Assembly (NCBI GenBank): GCA_964586025.1
Contig: CAZPGF010000097.1
Location: 1 to 10,749, forward strand
Length of the DNA stretch: 10,749 nucleotides
DNA from: JACKGW01 sp964586025
GTDB lineage: Bacteria > Planctomycetota > PLA2 > JAEUHO01
Direction: 5' to 3'
The notes under the pieces were generated by a model, which saw nothing but the letters and a program-made list of their open reading frames with translations, had not been told where the DNA came from and did no database searches. Shown here piece after piece: positions 1-6,132 of the stretch (position 1 is the stretch's first letter; each line of letters opens with the position of its first letter). Both the position numbers and the translations under genes were made by a program.

Positions 1-362
1 AGGGAGGATTCCATGGAGGCCAGACAGTCAACGCTCAGGCTGGGGACGGGGTAGGAGCCAATCGGCTGCCTCGCGTCTCGTCAGAATCCGTTCCGCCGCA
101 ATTGGGCGTGAGCGCTTACATCCGGCGGTATCCGTTCAGGCCCGGCCCTCGCGCGCAACTCAGGGGGCGTCCCGAACCACCAATGACATGCCTTCCCTTC
201 GCGTTCACCGCCGGTCCGGGTTCGCAGGCGGGGAGCGGAAGGTCGCCGTGGAGGGCGACGTGTGGTTGGCCACTCGAGCCCGACACGGCGGCCTGAGCGC
301 CCCCGATCTGCGAAGCCGCACGTCCGCAAGGTCGAAGTTCCACTGAACCGACGCGAGAGGAT
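1..362. other. Gene-poor left edge (non-coding, carries repeat copy A)
   Basis: I find no convincing protein gene here. The open frames that cross it are arginine- and proline-rich read-through of GC-rich DNA and lack a plausible start with protein-like composition. A short frame at 13-54 has a good AGGAGG-like sequence in front but only 13 codons. The one clear element is the dispersed repeat at 191-334. The minus-strand operon to the right ends at 363, so this stretch is its downstream region. I do not see an obvious hairpin-plus-T-run terminator for it. Confidence 0.6.
191..334 (+). repeat. Dispersed intergenic repeat, copy A
   Basis: This segment aligns with the reverse complement of 6300-6439. 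By hand I count about 113 identical positions out of 140 with four gap positions, about 80%. The central part, from about 200 to 309, is more similar than the ends. Both copies keep an internal inverted repeat: here GTCGCC at 242-247 pairs with GGCGAC at 254-259. The copy ends 28 bases beyond the stop codon of the small membrane protein gene. It has no recognisable coding content. It could be a structured RNA motif, a MITE-like remnant or a REP-type repeat; the sequence does not decide. Confidence 0.75.
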
Positions 363-809
363 TCAGAGCCAGGGCGCAACGTGCGGCAGAACGTCGGGAT
401 TCAGGATCCGAGCGGTTGCGAGCAGGACGGCAAGGGACGCGACCACGATCAGGACGACGTCCACCGCGAAGACGATCTGCACGACGAGCCAGACGAGGCC
501 GACGACGAACTCGACCGGCGCGAGCAGCACCCGGCGCGCGAGAGGCGCTGCACGCTGCCGGTCGAGGAAACCGCGCAGCGCCGCAGACGCACCGTGGAAC
601 GCCGGCAGCGCAACCACCGCAAGCCCGATCAGCACCGCGAACGCGATGCCCGCGCGCGCCGCGCGCCCACCGGCGCCTTCGGGGATCTTCGCGAGGATCT
701 CGGTGCGCGTCGATTCGGGCTGCACGAAGAACCAGACGAGGGCCGCGAGCGGCGCCGCCCCGAACAGGAAGAACAGCAGCAACGCGTGCTTACCGCGGGC
801 TTTGGCCAT
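363..809 (-). CDS. Small multi-pass membrane protein, last gene of the DUF1573 operon
   Basis: This 148-residue protein is not one I recognise by family. It begins with a short basic stretch (MAKARGK), then hydrophobic helices at about residues 9-29 and 52-75, and a long hydrophobic block at about 95-133 that could be one long helix or a hairpin of two. The loop between the first two helices is polar and glycine-rich. The start at 809 is chosen because GGAGG lies six bases upstream and the longer upstream frame is arginine-rich read-through. The gene overlaps the 3' end of the upstream DUF1573 gene by 20 bases, so the two are probably translationally coupled. It may anchor or assist the two exported DUF1573 proteins, but that is inferred from position only. 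Confidence 0.8.
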   Translation of the reverse strand: MAKARGKHALLLFFLFGAAPLAALVWFFVQPESTRTEILAKIPEGAGGRAARAGIAFAVLIGLAVVALPAFHGASAALRGFLDRQRAAPLARRVLLAPVEFVVGLVWLVVQIVFAVDVVLIVVASLAVLLATARILNPDVLPHVAPWL

Positions 810-1905
810 CGCGGTCCTCCGTGGGGGTCGGCGCGGACCCGGCGGGTGGCGGAGAGGTCGGTTGCAGGACGGTCGCCCGGACCTCGATCTCGATCGGTGC
901 CTCGCCCTCGATGCCGACGTCGAGGTCGACGATCTCGTCGCGAACCGTTCCCGGGGGCGTGTCCGCGAGGAGCGTCGCCCGCAGGAACCAGTAGCCGCCC
1001 CTGTCGAAGTGGACCGGGTCGGGGCCGACCTCGACCCGAACCCGTCCGACCCGCGCGCGGGCCCGCACCTCGCCGAACGGCGTGTCCGGACTCGTCGGTC
1101 GGAAGCGAATCGTCGCCACGCGCTCCGCTCCGGCGGGGTGCGCACCGAAGTGAAGCGTCCGCGACTGAACCCACACCGCGCCGGAGACGTTGGCGTAGAG
1201 CGGCAGGACGAGGCGGGGGTGGTCGGGATGGTCGGTGACGATCACCGCTTCGGCCGAGATCGTGCCCTCGACGGCCGGCGCCGCGAACCGGAAGTCCACC
1301 TCGTATCCCTTCCACGCCGGGTCGTTCGGATCGGCGTACGGACGGATCGTCGTCTCGAACGCCGACTCGCCCGGCACGCTCGCGGAGAGGATCCGGAACG
1401 GCGTCCCGTGGCCTTCGACCCAACGCAACCGCACCGTCTCCGCGGGTGTCGAGCCGCGCTTCGCACCGAGGAACGTTACCGTTCGCGGTGAGAGCAGGAG
1501 ACCTGCGACGACCGCGATGCGCTGTTCGAGATGCAGTTCTCCCGCGCGCGTGTCCGCGGTGCGGACACGGATGCGCTTCACTTCGGGACCGACCGTCGTC
1601 TGCGTGCGGAAGATCACCTTCAGTTCGGTCGCGGCGCCGGGATCCAGTTCGGTCGCCCCCAGGCGCAACTCGTTGCACCCGCACTCGCCGACCGCGAAGA
1701 GGCCCTCGACCCGCGCCGGGCCGCGGTTGGTGATCGTGAAGGTCGTCTCGAGCTCCTGTCCCTGCGCCGCCACGCCGAAGTCGTGGATGGTGCGATCGGC
1801 GACGAGATCGCGGTGTTCGCCGTGGGGGCGCGCGTCGGCCGACGCCGCGTCGGTGGGGGCGATGACCGCGATCGCGGCGAGAAGGAGCGAGAGGCGGGCC
1901 GTCAC
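790..1905 (-). CDS. Exported DUF1573-domain protein (paralogue 2)
   Basis: A 371-residue protein with an N-terminal signal peptide (MTARLSLLLAAIAVIAPTDA, likely cut after an A-x-A site near residue 23-25), so it should act outside the cytoplasmic membrane. Residues about 38-110 match the DUF1573 (HYDIN/VesB-like Ig fold) pattern: an F-G-V-A start, the 'TNRG' strand, then the hallmark Cys-Gly-Cys at 75-77, followed by 'LDPGAATELKV'. The remainder to about residue 345 looks like further beta-sandwich domains, and the C-terminus is a proline-rich polar tail. It is colinear over its whole length with the upstream neighbour, so the pair is a tandem duplication. The start codon is GTG, ten bases after the neighbour's TAG stop, with only a weak ribosome site (TAGG). 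The molecular function of DUF1573 proteins is not established. Confidence 0.88.
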   Translation of the reverse strand: MTARLSLLLAAIAVIAPTDAASADARPHGEHRDLVADRTIHDFGVAAQGQELETTFTITNRGPARVEGLFAVGECGCNELRLGATELDPGAATELKVIFRTQTTVGPEVKRIRVRTADTRAGELHLEQRIAVVAGLLLSPRTVTFLGAKRGSTPAETVRLRWVEGHGTPFRILSASVPGESAFETTIRPYADPNDPAWKGYEVDFRFAAPAVEGTISAEAVIVTDHPDHPRLVLPLYANVSGAVWVQSRTLHFGAHPAGAERVATIRFRPTSPDTPFGEVRARARVGRVRVEVGPDPVHFDRGGYWFLRATLLADTPPGTVRDEIVDLDVGIEGEAPIEIEVRATVLQPTSPPPAGSAPTPTEDRDGQSPR

Positions 1906-1915
1906 GGTCGCGAGC

Positions 1916-3013
1916 CTACCGCGTTCCGGTCGCGGAGGCGGCCACGTGACCGAGGACCCTCACCGTGAGGCGTTCCTCGCCGGCGATGTCGGTCAGGATC
2001 TCGACGACGTCGTCGAGCGGGCCCTCGGGCGCATCCTCCGGCACCGTGATCGCGAGGATCCAGCCGTCGCCGCCCGCATCGGCCGCCTCGATCGTGGCGC
2101 GCAGGCGCGGCGCCGGCGCTCTCGCCTCGAGGCGGCCCGGGACGAATCCCGACTCGAGTGCGCGCAGGGCCACCGTCGCCGTCCGGGTGACGCCCCGCGG
2201 GACCACGCCGATCGACAACCGTTCGGTGCCGAGCCATAGCCGTCCGACCCCGATCGCCGAGATCGGGAGGCGAACCTCCTTCTGGAACTCGTCGGTCGTC
2301 GCGATCACGGCCTCGAAGTGATGCGTGCCGCGGGGAAAGGGCTCGAGAAAGCGGAACGTCACGAGAAACCCCTTGCAGCGTAGATCGCGCGGATCCGTCC
2401 ATGGTCCGTGACTCGTCTCGACCGCCACGCCGGGCACCGCGATCGATCGGATCGAGAACGGCTGTCCGTCTCCCTCGTACCAGACGACCGACGCCTCGGT
2501 CCGGGGCTTCTCGCCCAGGCGGACGTTGCCGAGGTGCAGGCGCCCCGGCCGCAGCACGACGCCCGCCGTCACCGCGACATCGATGCGCAGCAGCGAGGAG
2601 GCCGCCTCGGGGTCTTCGTAGTGCACGCGAAGGTGTTTCGAAAAACGGCCACTGAACGTCAGGGTCCGGAAGCGGATCGTCAACTCGGTCGTCGCGCCTG
2701 GGGCGAGGCGGTCGGCGCCGAGCGCCGCCTCGTAGCACCCGCAGTCCGCCATGCAGCGCAGGCGTTCGATCGGTGTCGTTCCGCCGTTGCGGACGACGAC
2801 GGCGCGAACGACCTCCTGCTCCTGGCGCAGCGTTCCGAGGTCGAGGGTGGCCGGCTCGAAGAGGAGCGCCCCGCTCGCGCGGTCCGGCGCGGCGTGGCTC
2901 TCGGGTCGGGCCGCGACAGAGGCCGCGAGGAGCACCGCCGCCAGCAGGGCCCGCCGGCCCGGACGCGCCGCACGGAAAGGCGAACTCTCGATTCCTCGTC
3001 GCGCCGCGAGCAT
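1916..3013 (-). CDS. Exported DUF1573-domain protein (paralogue 1), first gene of the operon
   Basis: A 365-residue protein. A basic N-terminal stretch (residues 1-21, including GRR) precedes a hydrophobic core (ALLAAVLLAASVAA, about 22-35), consistent with a signal peptide. The DUF1573 signature follows: 'LDLGTLRQEQEV', 'VRNGG', then Cys-Gly-Cys at 91-93 and 'LAPGATTELTI'. From there to the end it aligns block by block with the downstream paralogue (for example 'VPG' followed by a ~14-residue strand and 'W.DP.D...KG'). The ATG at 3013 has no Shine-Dalgarno match. A weak AACAAT just upstream on the minus strand would place a transcript start almost at the ATG, so a leaderless mRNA is possible but unproven. 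A downstream non-ATG start closer to the hydrophobic core cannot be excluded. Confidence 0.85.
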   Translation of the reverse strand: MLAARRGIESSPFRAARPGRRALLAAVLLAASVAARPESHAAPDRASGALLFEPATLDLGTLRQEQEVVRAVVVRNGGTTPIERLRCMADCGCYEAALGADRLAPGATTELTIRFRTLTFSGRFSKHLRVHYEDPEAASSLLRIDVAVTAGVVLRPGRLHLGNVRLGEKPRTEASVVWYEGDGQPFSIRSIAVPGVAVETSHGPWTDPRDLRCKGFLVTFRFLEPFPRGTHHFEAVIATTDEFQKEVRLPISAIGVGRLWLGTERLSIGVVPRGVTRTATVALRALESGFVPGRLEARAPAPRLRATIEAADAGGDGWILAITVPEDAPEGPLDDVVEILTDIAGEERLTVRVLGHVAASATGTR

Positions 3014-3081
3014 CGTCGGCGCATTGTTCCACGGGACGCGGCGTCCAAACAGTCCCGAGGCAGGGAGCGGTGCGAGCCGGG

Positions 3082-4038
3082 ATGCGGTTGCTGATCACCG
3101 GAGGAGCGGGATTCGTCGGCGGACGCTTGGCGCGACACGCGCTCGCGGCGGGCCATGAGGTCGTCGCGATCGACGACTGCTCGGCGGGTTCGCCCGACGC
3201 GGTCCCGCCCGGCGCGACCCTGCGCGTCGGCGACGTGCGCGACGCGGACCTCGTCGAGGACGCCGTCGCCGGGGTGGACGCCGTCGTCCACCTCGCCGCC
3301 GCCGTCGGGCCGAGACTCGTGGCGCTCGATCCGGTGGGGACCTGGTCGCGCAACGTCGAGGGCACGGCGACCGTCGTGAAGACGGCGACTCGACGAGGCG
3401 TCCGCCTCCTGATCGCCTCGTCGAGCGAGGTGTACGGTTCGGTCGATCGATCCGCGGCGCCTCTGGCCGAGGACGCGCCGTGCCGAATCGACGCCGGGGG
3501 GAGGCGCGACATCTACGCGATCAGCAAACTGGCCGGCGAGGCGCTCACCCTCGCTGCCCACCGCTCCCGGGGGCTTCCCGCGACGATCGTGCGGCCCTTC
3601 AACCTCGTCGGACCCGGGCAGGGAGGGCGCTATGGGATGGTGCTCGCCCGCTTTGCCGAGGCGGCACGCGATGGCCGCGATCTCGAGATCTACGGCGACG
3701 GGTCGCAGACCCGGTGCTTCCTGCACGTCGACGATGCCGTCGAGGCGCTGACCGCGCTCGTCACGACGCCCGTCTCGGTCGGCGTCGTCGTCAATCTCGG
3801 AAGCGACGAGGAGGTTTCGATCCTCGATCTCGCGCGTCGCGTCGCCGCGCGGGCCGGGCGCGCCACGGGGATGCGCCACGTACCGTTCGAGCAGGTGCAC
3901 GGCGAGGGCTTCGCCGATCCTCCGCGGCGTCGGCCCGACCTGCGACGCCTCGGTGCGCTGCTCCCGGGGTGGCGACCCTCGCGCACGCTCGACAACGCGA
4001 TCGACGACGTCCTTGCGGCGGTCAGTCCTCGCGCGTGA
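3082..4038 (+). CDS. NAD-dependent epimerase/dehydratase (extended SDR), sugar-nucleotide enzyme
   Basis: A 318-residue cytoplasmic enzyme of the extended short-chain dehydrogenase/reductase family. The Rossmann start TGGAGFVGG gives the G7-x-x-G10-x-x-G13 dinucleotide motif, and Asp31 at the end of strand 2 is typical for NAD(H) binding. Later landmarks are D51-V-R-D54, HLAA at 70-73, SSSEVYG at 113-119 and the catalytic Y145-x-x-x-K149. The segment RPFNLVGPGQ and the substrate-side GDGSQTR (205-211) resemble UDP-glucuronate decarboxylases, UDP-glucose 4-epimerases and dTDP-glucose dehydratases; I cannot choose among these. The likely role is making a sugar nucleotide for surface polysaccharide. 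The ATG at 3082 is chosen because it opens the Rossmann fold; AGGGAG lies rather far upstream (about 14 bases). It reads divergently from the DUF1573 operon and its last 17 bases overlap the convergent GAF gene. Confidence 0.92.
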   Translation: MRLLITGGAGFVGGRLARHALAAGHEVVAIDDCSAGSPDAVPPGATLRVGDVRDADLVEDAVAGVDAVVHLAAAVGPRLVALDPVGTWSRNVEGTATVVKTATRRGVRLLIASSSEVYGSVDRSAAPLAEDAPCRIDAGGRRDIYAISKLAGEALTLAAHRSRGLPATIVRPFNLVGPGQGGRYGMVLARFAEAARDGRDLEIYGDGSQTRCFLHVDDAVEALTALVTTPVSVGVVVNLGSDEEVSILDLARRVAARAGRATGMRHVPFEQVHGEGFADPPRRRPDLRRLGALLPGWRPSRTLDNAIDDVLAAVSPRA

Positions 4039-4561
4039 GCGTCGGTGAGCCGTTCGGTGAGGCGCCGGGCGCGCGATCGAGGGCGTCGAGGTCGATCAAA
4101 CCGGCGAAACTGTCGGCGATCGTGCGCAGCACGCAGTGGTCTCCCTCCCCGAAGGCGCCGAGCCGTTCGGAATCGAGGTCGATCTGTCCGATCACCCGCC
4201 CGTCGGCGCGAAGCAGCACCACGATCTCGCTGCGGACCGTCGGCGAGCACGCCAGATAGTCCTCCGCCTCGCGGACGTCCGTCACCACCTGGTCGTCGTC
4301 GTCGCGGACCGCGCGACCGCAGACGCCGCGCCCGACGGGGATCGTCGTGTGTTCGGTCGGCGGCCCGGCGTAGGGCCCGAGCACGAGTTCGTCGCCGCGC
4401 AGCCAATAGATGCCCGCCCAAGACGCCTGCGGCAGCGTCTCCCGCAGGTCCCGGACGAGGTGCTCGCCGAGCAGCCGGGGGTCGCGGGTCTCGCGTGCGG
4501 CATCGAGGAGGCGGGAGAGGACGCGATTCGCTTCGGTGGTCATGGTCGCCAGGGGGTTCAT
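4022..4561 (-). CDS. GAF-domain protein of the free methionine-(R)-sulfoxide reductase (MsrC/fRMsr) type
   Basis: A 179-residue single-domain cytoplasmic protein. The order of motifs is that of fRMsr enzymes, which reduce free methionine-R-sulfoxide: 'WAGIYWL' (48-54), 'ELVLGPY' (58-64), 'IPVGRGVCG' with Cys81, 'LACS' with Cys105, 'RSEIVV' (110-115) and 'GQIDLDS' (125-131). The two cysteines are 24 residues apart, as in the E. coli and yeast enzymes. The additional cysteine found ten residues before the first of these in E. coli, yeast and Bacillus homologues is His71 here. The protein may therefore be a two-cysteine reductase or a related GAF ligand-binding protein. The start is uncertain: ATG at 4561 or 4543, neither with a clear ribosome site. 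It is convergent with and overlaps the epimerase. Confidence 0.82.
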   Translation of the reverse strand: MNPLATMTTEANRVLSRLLDAARETRDPRLLGEHLVRDLRETLPQASWAGIYWLRGDELVLGPYAGPPTEHTTIPVGRGVCGRAVRDDDDQVVTDVREAEDYLACSPTVRSEIVVLLRADGRVIGQIDLDSERLGAFGEGDHCVLRTIADSFAGLIDLDALDRAPGASPNGSPTLTRED

Positions 4562-4612
4562 GGTCGTTCGCGGGTTCGCCGGATCCCACGGAGGGGAATC
4601 GGTCCATGTTGA

Positions 4613-4630
4613 CCCCGGGCGTACCCGGGG
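4613..4630. repeat. Inverted repeat in the divergent GAF/M55 region
   Basis: CCCCGGG (4613-4619) and CCCGGGG (4624-4630) are perfect complements with the four-base loop CGTA. The element lies about 52 bases upstream of the GAF gene start and 195 bases upstream of the M55 gene. It could be an operator dyad or an RNA hairpin. It has no T-run on either strand, so it is unlikely to be an intrinsic terminator. Confidence 0.4.
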
Positions 4631-4696
4631 AGCGCTCAAATCGAGGGCGTTGGGCGAGGACGGGCGGGCTCCGTTTGGACGACGTTCGCCCCTGCC

Positions 4697-4722
4697 GGCC
4701 CGTCGGGCCCGGAAAACCGGGC
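4697..4722 (+). other. Two overlapping, mutually exclusive hairpins upstream of the M55 gene
   Basis: GGCCC (4697-4701) can pair with GGGCC (4705-4709), and GCCCGG (4707-4712) can pair with CCGGGC (4717-4722) across an AAAA loop. They share bases 4707-4709, so only one can form at a time. They lie 104 or more bases before the M55 start, possibly in its leader. In DNA this rich in GC such pairs can arise by chance. Confidence 0.25.
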
Positions 4723-4812
4723 TTGGGGCGCGAACGAGGCGACGGGACGCTCGGCTCGGGCCCGCATCCGATCCCTGTCGGCCATTCGGGACTTCGGCCC
4801 GTAGCCTTGGGG

Positions 4813-4820
4813 AAGGAGGG
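4813..4820 (+). promoter_or_regulatory. Strong Shine-Dalgarno site of the M55 gene
   Basis: AAGGAGGG lies five bases before the ATG at 4826. It is the best ribosome site in the window and fixes the M55 start. Confidence 0.85.
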
Positions 4821-4825
4821 TTCCT

Positions 4826-5680
4826 ATGCGGGTCTTCGTCGCGGCGGACATGGAAGGCGTGACGGGCGTCGCAGTTCCCGGTCATCTGGGCGCGGGCGGC
4901 CACGACTACGAGCGCGCCCGAGTATGGTTCACCGACGACGTGAACGCCGCGGTCGAGGGCGCCGTGGCCGCGGGTGCCGAGGAGGTCTGGGTCAACGACG
5001 GCCACGCGACGATGACGAACCTCCTCGTGGACCGACTCCACGAGGCGGCCCGTCTCGTGGTGGGTCCGGCACGCGCCGTCAACAAACCGCTGATCCAGGT
5101 CACGGGCATCGAGCACGAGCGATTCGACGCGTGCGTGATGATCGGCTTCCACGCGCGTGCGGGGACGCCGGGCGGGCTTCTCGCCCACACCTGGGTGGGC
5201 CGACTCGTGCACGAGATTCGCTTGAACGGCCGCCCCGCCGGCGAGGTCCTGCTCAATGCGGCGATCGTCGGGCACTTCGGCGTGCCGGTCGTCCTGGTCA
5301 GTGGGGCCGACGATCTCGGCCGCGAAGTGCGCGCCGATCTCGGGGCCGATCTCACGTTCGTCGAGGTGAAGAAGACGCTCGGCCCGAGTTGCGTCGCGAC
5401 GCTCGTCCCGAAGCGCGCGCAGGCCATGATCCGTGCCGCGACGGAGCGAGCGGTGCGCGACCGCGCGAAGCGCGCGCCGACGGTCGTCCCGCCGCCGGTG
5501 CGGATCGAGGTCGACTTCCATCACCGCGACATGGCGAGTCGCGCGGCCGAGGCCGGGGACGCCGAGCGGGACGGCGACCGCCGTCTGGTGTTCGTCGAGA
5601 ACGACGTTCCCGCAGCCGTGCGAGCGCTCTGGCGCTGCTTCGAAACGGCGCTGCGCGAGGATGCCGCGTTCCTGAAGTGA
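4826..5680 (+). CDS. dppA: M55-family zinc D-aminopeptidase (DppA-like)
   Basis: A 284-residue cytoplasmic metallopeptidase. In Bacillus subtilis DppA, zinc is bound by Asp8, Glu10, His60, His104 and Glu133. Here the equivalents are all visible: D8 and E10 in 'ADMEG', H60 in 'VNDGH', H109 in 'GFHARAGTPGG' and E140 in 'GRPAGEVLLNA'. The conserved histidine at 115 of DppA, discussed as catalytic, corresponds to H121 in 'LLAHTW'. Family members cleave peptides with N-terminal D-amino acids, such as D-Ala dipeptides from peptidoglycan, so a role in wall-peptide salvage is likely. It has no signal peptide and the length is normal for the family. It stands alone; there is no dipeptide ABC transporter beside it as in the Bacillus dpp operon. 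It ends before the stem-loop at 5716. Confidence 0.93.
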   Translation: MRVFVAADMEGVTGVAVPGHLGAGGHDYERARVWFTDDVNAAVEGAVAAGAEEVWVNDGHATMTNLLVDRLHEAARLVVGPARAVNKPLIQVTGIEHERFDACVMIGFHARAGTPGGLLAHTWVGRLVHEIRLNGRPAGEVLLNAAIVGHFGVPVVLVSGADDLGREVRADLGADLTFVEVKKTLGPSCVATLVPKRAQAMIRAATERAVRDRAKRAPTVVPPPVRIEVDFHHRDMASRAAEAGDAERDGDRRLVFVENDVPAAVRALWRCFETALREDAAFLK

Positions 5681-5715
5681 GCACGCGAGGCATGGGCCCG
5701 CGTCCCAAACGAGAA

Positions 5716-5751
5716 CGAGGCGTTGCCCGCTCGTGAGCGGGCAACGCCTCG
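5716..5751 (-). terminator. Strong stem-loop between convergent genes, probable terminator for the histone gene
   Basis: Two perfect 17-base arms, 5716-5732 and 5735-5751, enclose a two-base centre, giving about 16 pairs with a four-base loop. On the minus strand the stem is followed by TTCTCGTTT, a broken T-run, so it suits termination of the histone transcript. On the plus strand the stem is followed by GCAGGAAACC, so for the M55 gene it would act as a roadblock or a Rho-independent site without U-tract, or only protect the 3' end. Confidence 0.75.
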
Positions 5752-5784
5752 CAGGAAACCGGACCGGGGGCCGCTCGCTTCGGT

Positions 5785-5821
5785 GCGCCCGGCCGGGTGC
5801 GGCAGGATCTACAGATCCTGC
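5785..5821. other. Two hairpins at the histone 3' end, one across its stop codon
   Basis: GCAGGATCT (5802-5810) and AGATCCTGC (5813-5821) are perfect nine-base arms around the two-base centre AC; the histone TAG stop (5811-5809 on the minus strand) lies inside this dyad. Next to it, 5785-5800 is palindromic around CCCGGCCGGG with one G-U-type mismatch. With the terminator at 5716-5751, three stem-loops lie in a row after the histone coding end. They could stabilise the mRNA. Confidence 0.5.
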
Positions 5822-6048
5822 GGGCGCACCGTACCGCGGTTGTTGGCCTTCGCGCGCGCGACGGCTCCGTTGAGCAGACCGAGCACGTGGCCGTTCAACG
5901 CCTCGACGAGATCGCTCGAGCAGCGGATGTCGTGCGACTTGATCGCCTCCTTCACCTTGGAGGTGACGACGACGTTGAGACCAGCCGCCTTCTTGCCGCC
6001 GCCGCGACCGGCCTTCGCCTTCGCGGACTTCTTCTTCCTCGCAGCCAT
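5809..6048 (-). CDS. Bacterial histone-fold DNA-binding protein with a lysine-rich N-terminal tail
   Basis: A 79-residue protein. Residues 1-23 are a disordered basic tail (MAARKKKSAKAKAGRGGGKK and on). Residues 25-79 read as a single histone fold: helix 1 about 30-39 (SKVKEAIKSH), a loop, the long helix 2 about 44-70, and loop 2 'RGTVRPQDL'. Aligned to archaeal HMfB 'RKTIKAED', R71 and D78 keep the seven-residue spacing of the arginine-aspartate clamp (R52/D59) and T73 matches the loop threonine. The protein stops right after this, so helix 3 is almost absent, as I recall for bacterial histones of the Bdellovibrio Bd0055 type. It should form dimers that bind DNA in the nucleoid. The start at 6048 has GGGAG five bases upstream; the extended upstream frame is read-through. 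Transcription likely ends at 5716-5751. Confidence 0.85.
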   Translation of the reverse strand: MAARKKKSAKAKAGRGGGKKAAGLNVVVTSKVKEAIKSHDIRCSSDLVEALNGHVLGLLNGAVARAKANNRGTVRPQDL

Positions 6049-6053
6049 GGGGA

Positions 6054-6058
6054 CTCCC
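6054..6058 (-). promoter_or_regulatory. Ribosome site of the histone gene
   Basis: GGGAG on the minus strand, five bases (TCCCC) before the ATG at 6048. The same string GGGAGTCCCC directly precedes the ATG of the large gene at 9641. It supports the 79-residue start over the longer in-frame extension. Confidence 0.65.
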
Positions 6059-6110
6059 AGGGAGCGGTTGGAGACCGACATCGGTCCGTGCGCCGCCCCC
6101 GCCTTGGACG

Positions 6111-6132
6111 AAAATCGGGCCTTTCGAGCCCG
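6111..6132 (-). promoter_or_regulatory. Possible leader hairpin with T-run (attenuator-like) before the histone gene
   Basis: On the minus strand CGGGCT (6132-6127) pairs with GGCCCG (6121-6116), including one G-T pair, around a CGAAA loop, and is followed by ATTTTC. It lies 63 bases before the histone ATG. It has the form of a weak intrinsic terminator placed in a leader, but the stem is only six pairs and no competing antiterminator is evident. Confidence 0.3.

Noticed and set aside
13..54. 13-codon frame with an AGGGAGG sequence five bases upstream
   Set aside because: Too short to support as a gene, with no homology cue; it could equally be the end of a plus-strand gene cut by the window. 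Noted only because the ribosome-site match is good.
262..1491. Long plus-strand open frame across the left edge and two minus-strand genes
   Set aside because: Arginine-rich antisense read-through of the membrane protein and the DUF1573 gene. Its beginning resembles the frame upstream of the histone only because both pass through the dispersed repeat.
1902..3512. Long minus-strand frame overlapping the DUF1573 gene and the epimerase
   Set aside because: Low-complexity Arg/Pro-rich translation in the wrong frame; the genes on either side have recognisable motifs.
4562..4825. Possible riboswitch or tRNA in the gap before the M55 gene
   Set aside because: No cloverleaf with a T-loop and no known riboswitch core could be recognised; only simple GC-rich hairpins are visible.
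4045..5736. Long plus-strand open frame covering the GAF gene and the M55 gene
   Set aside because: Arg/Gly-rich composition and no domain; the M55 frame in the same region has all zinc ligands and a strong ribosome site.
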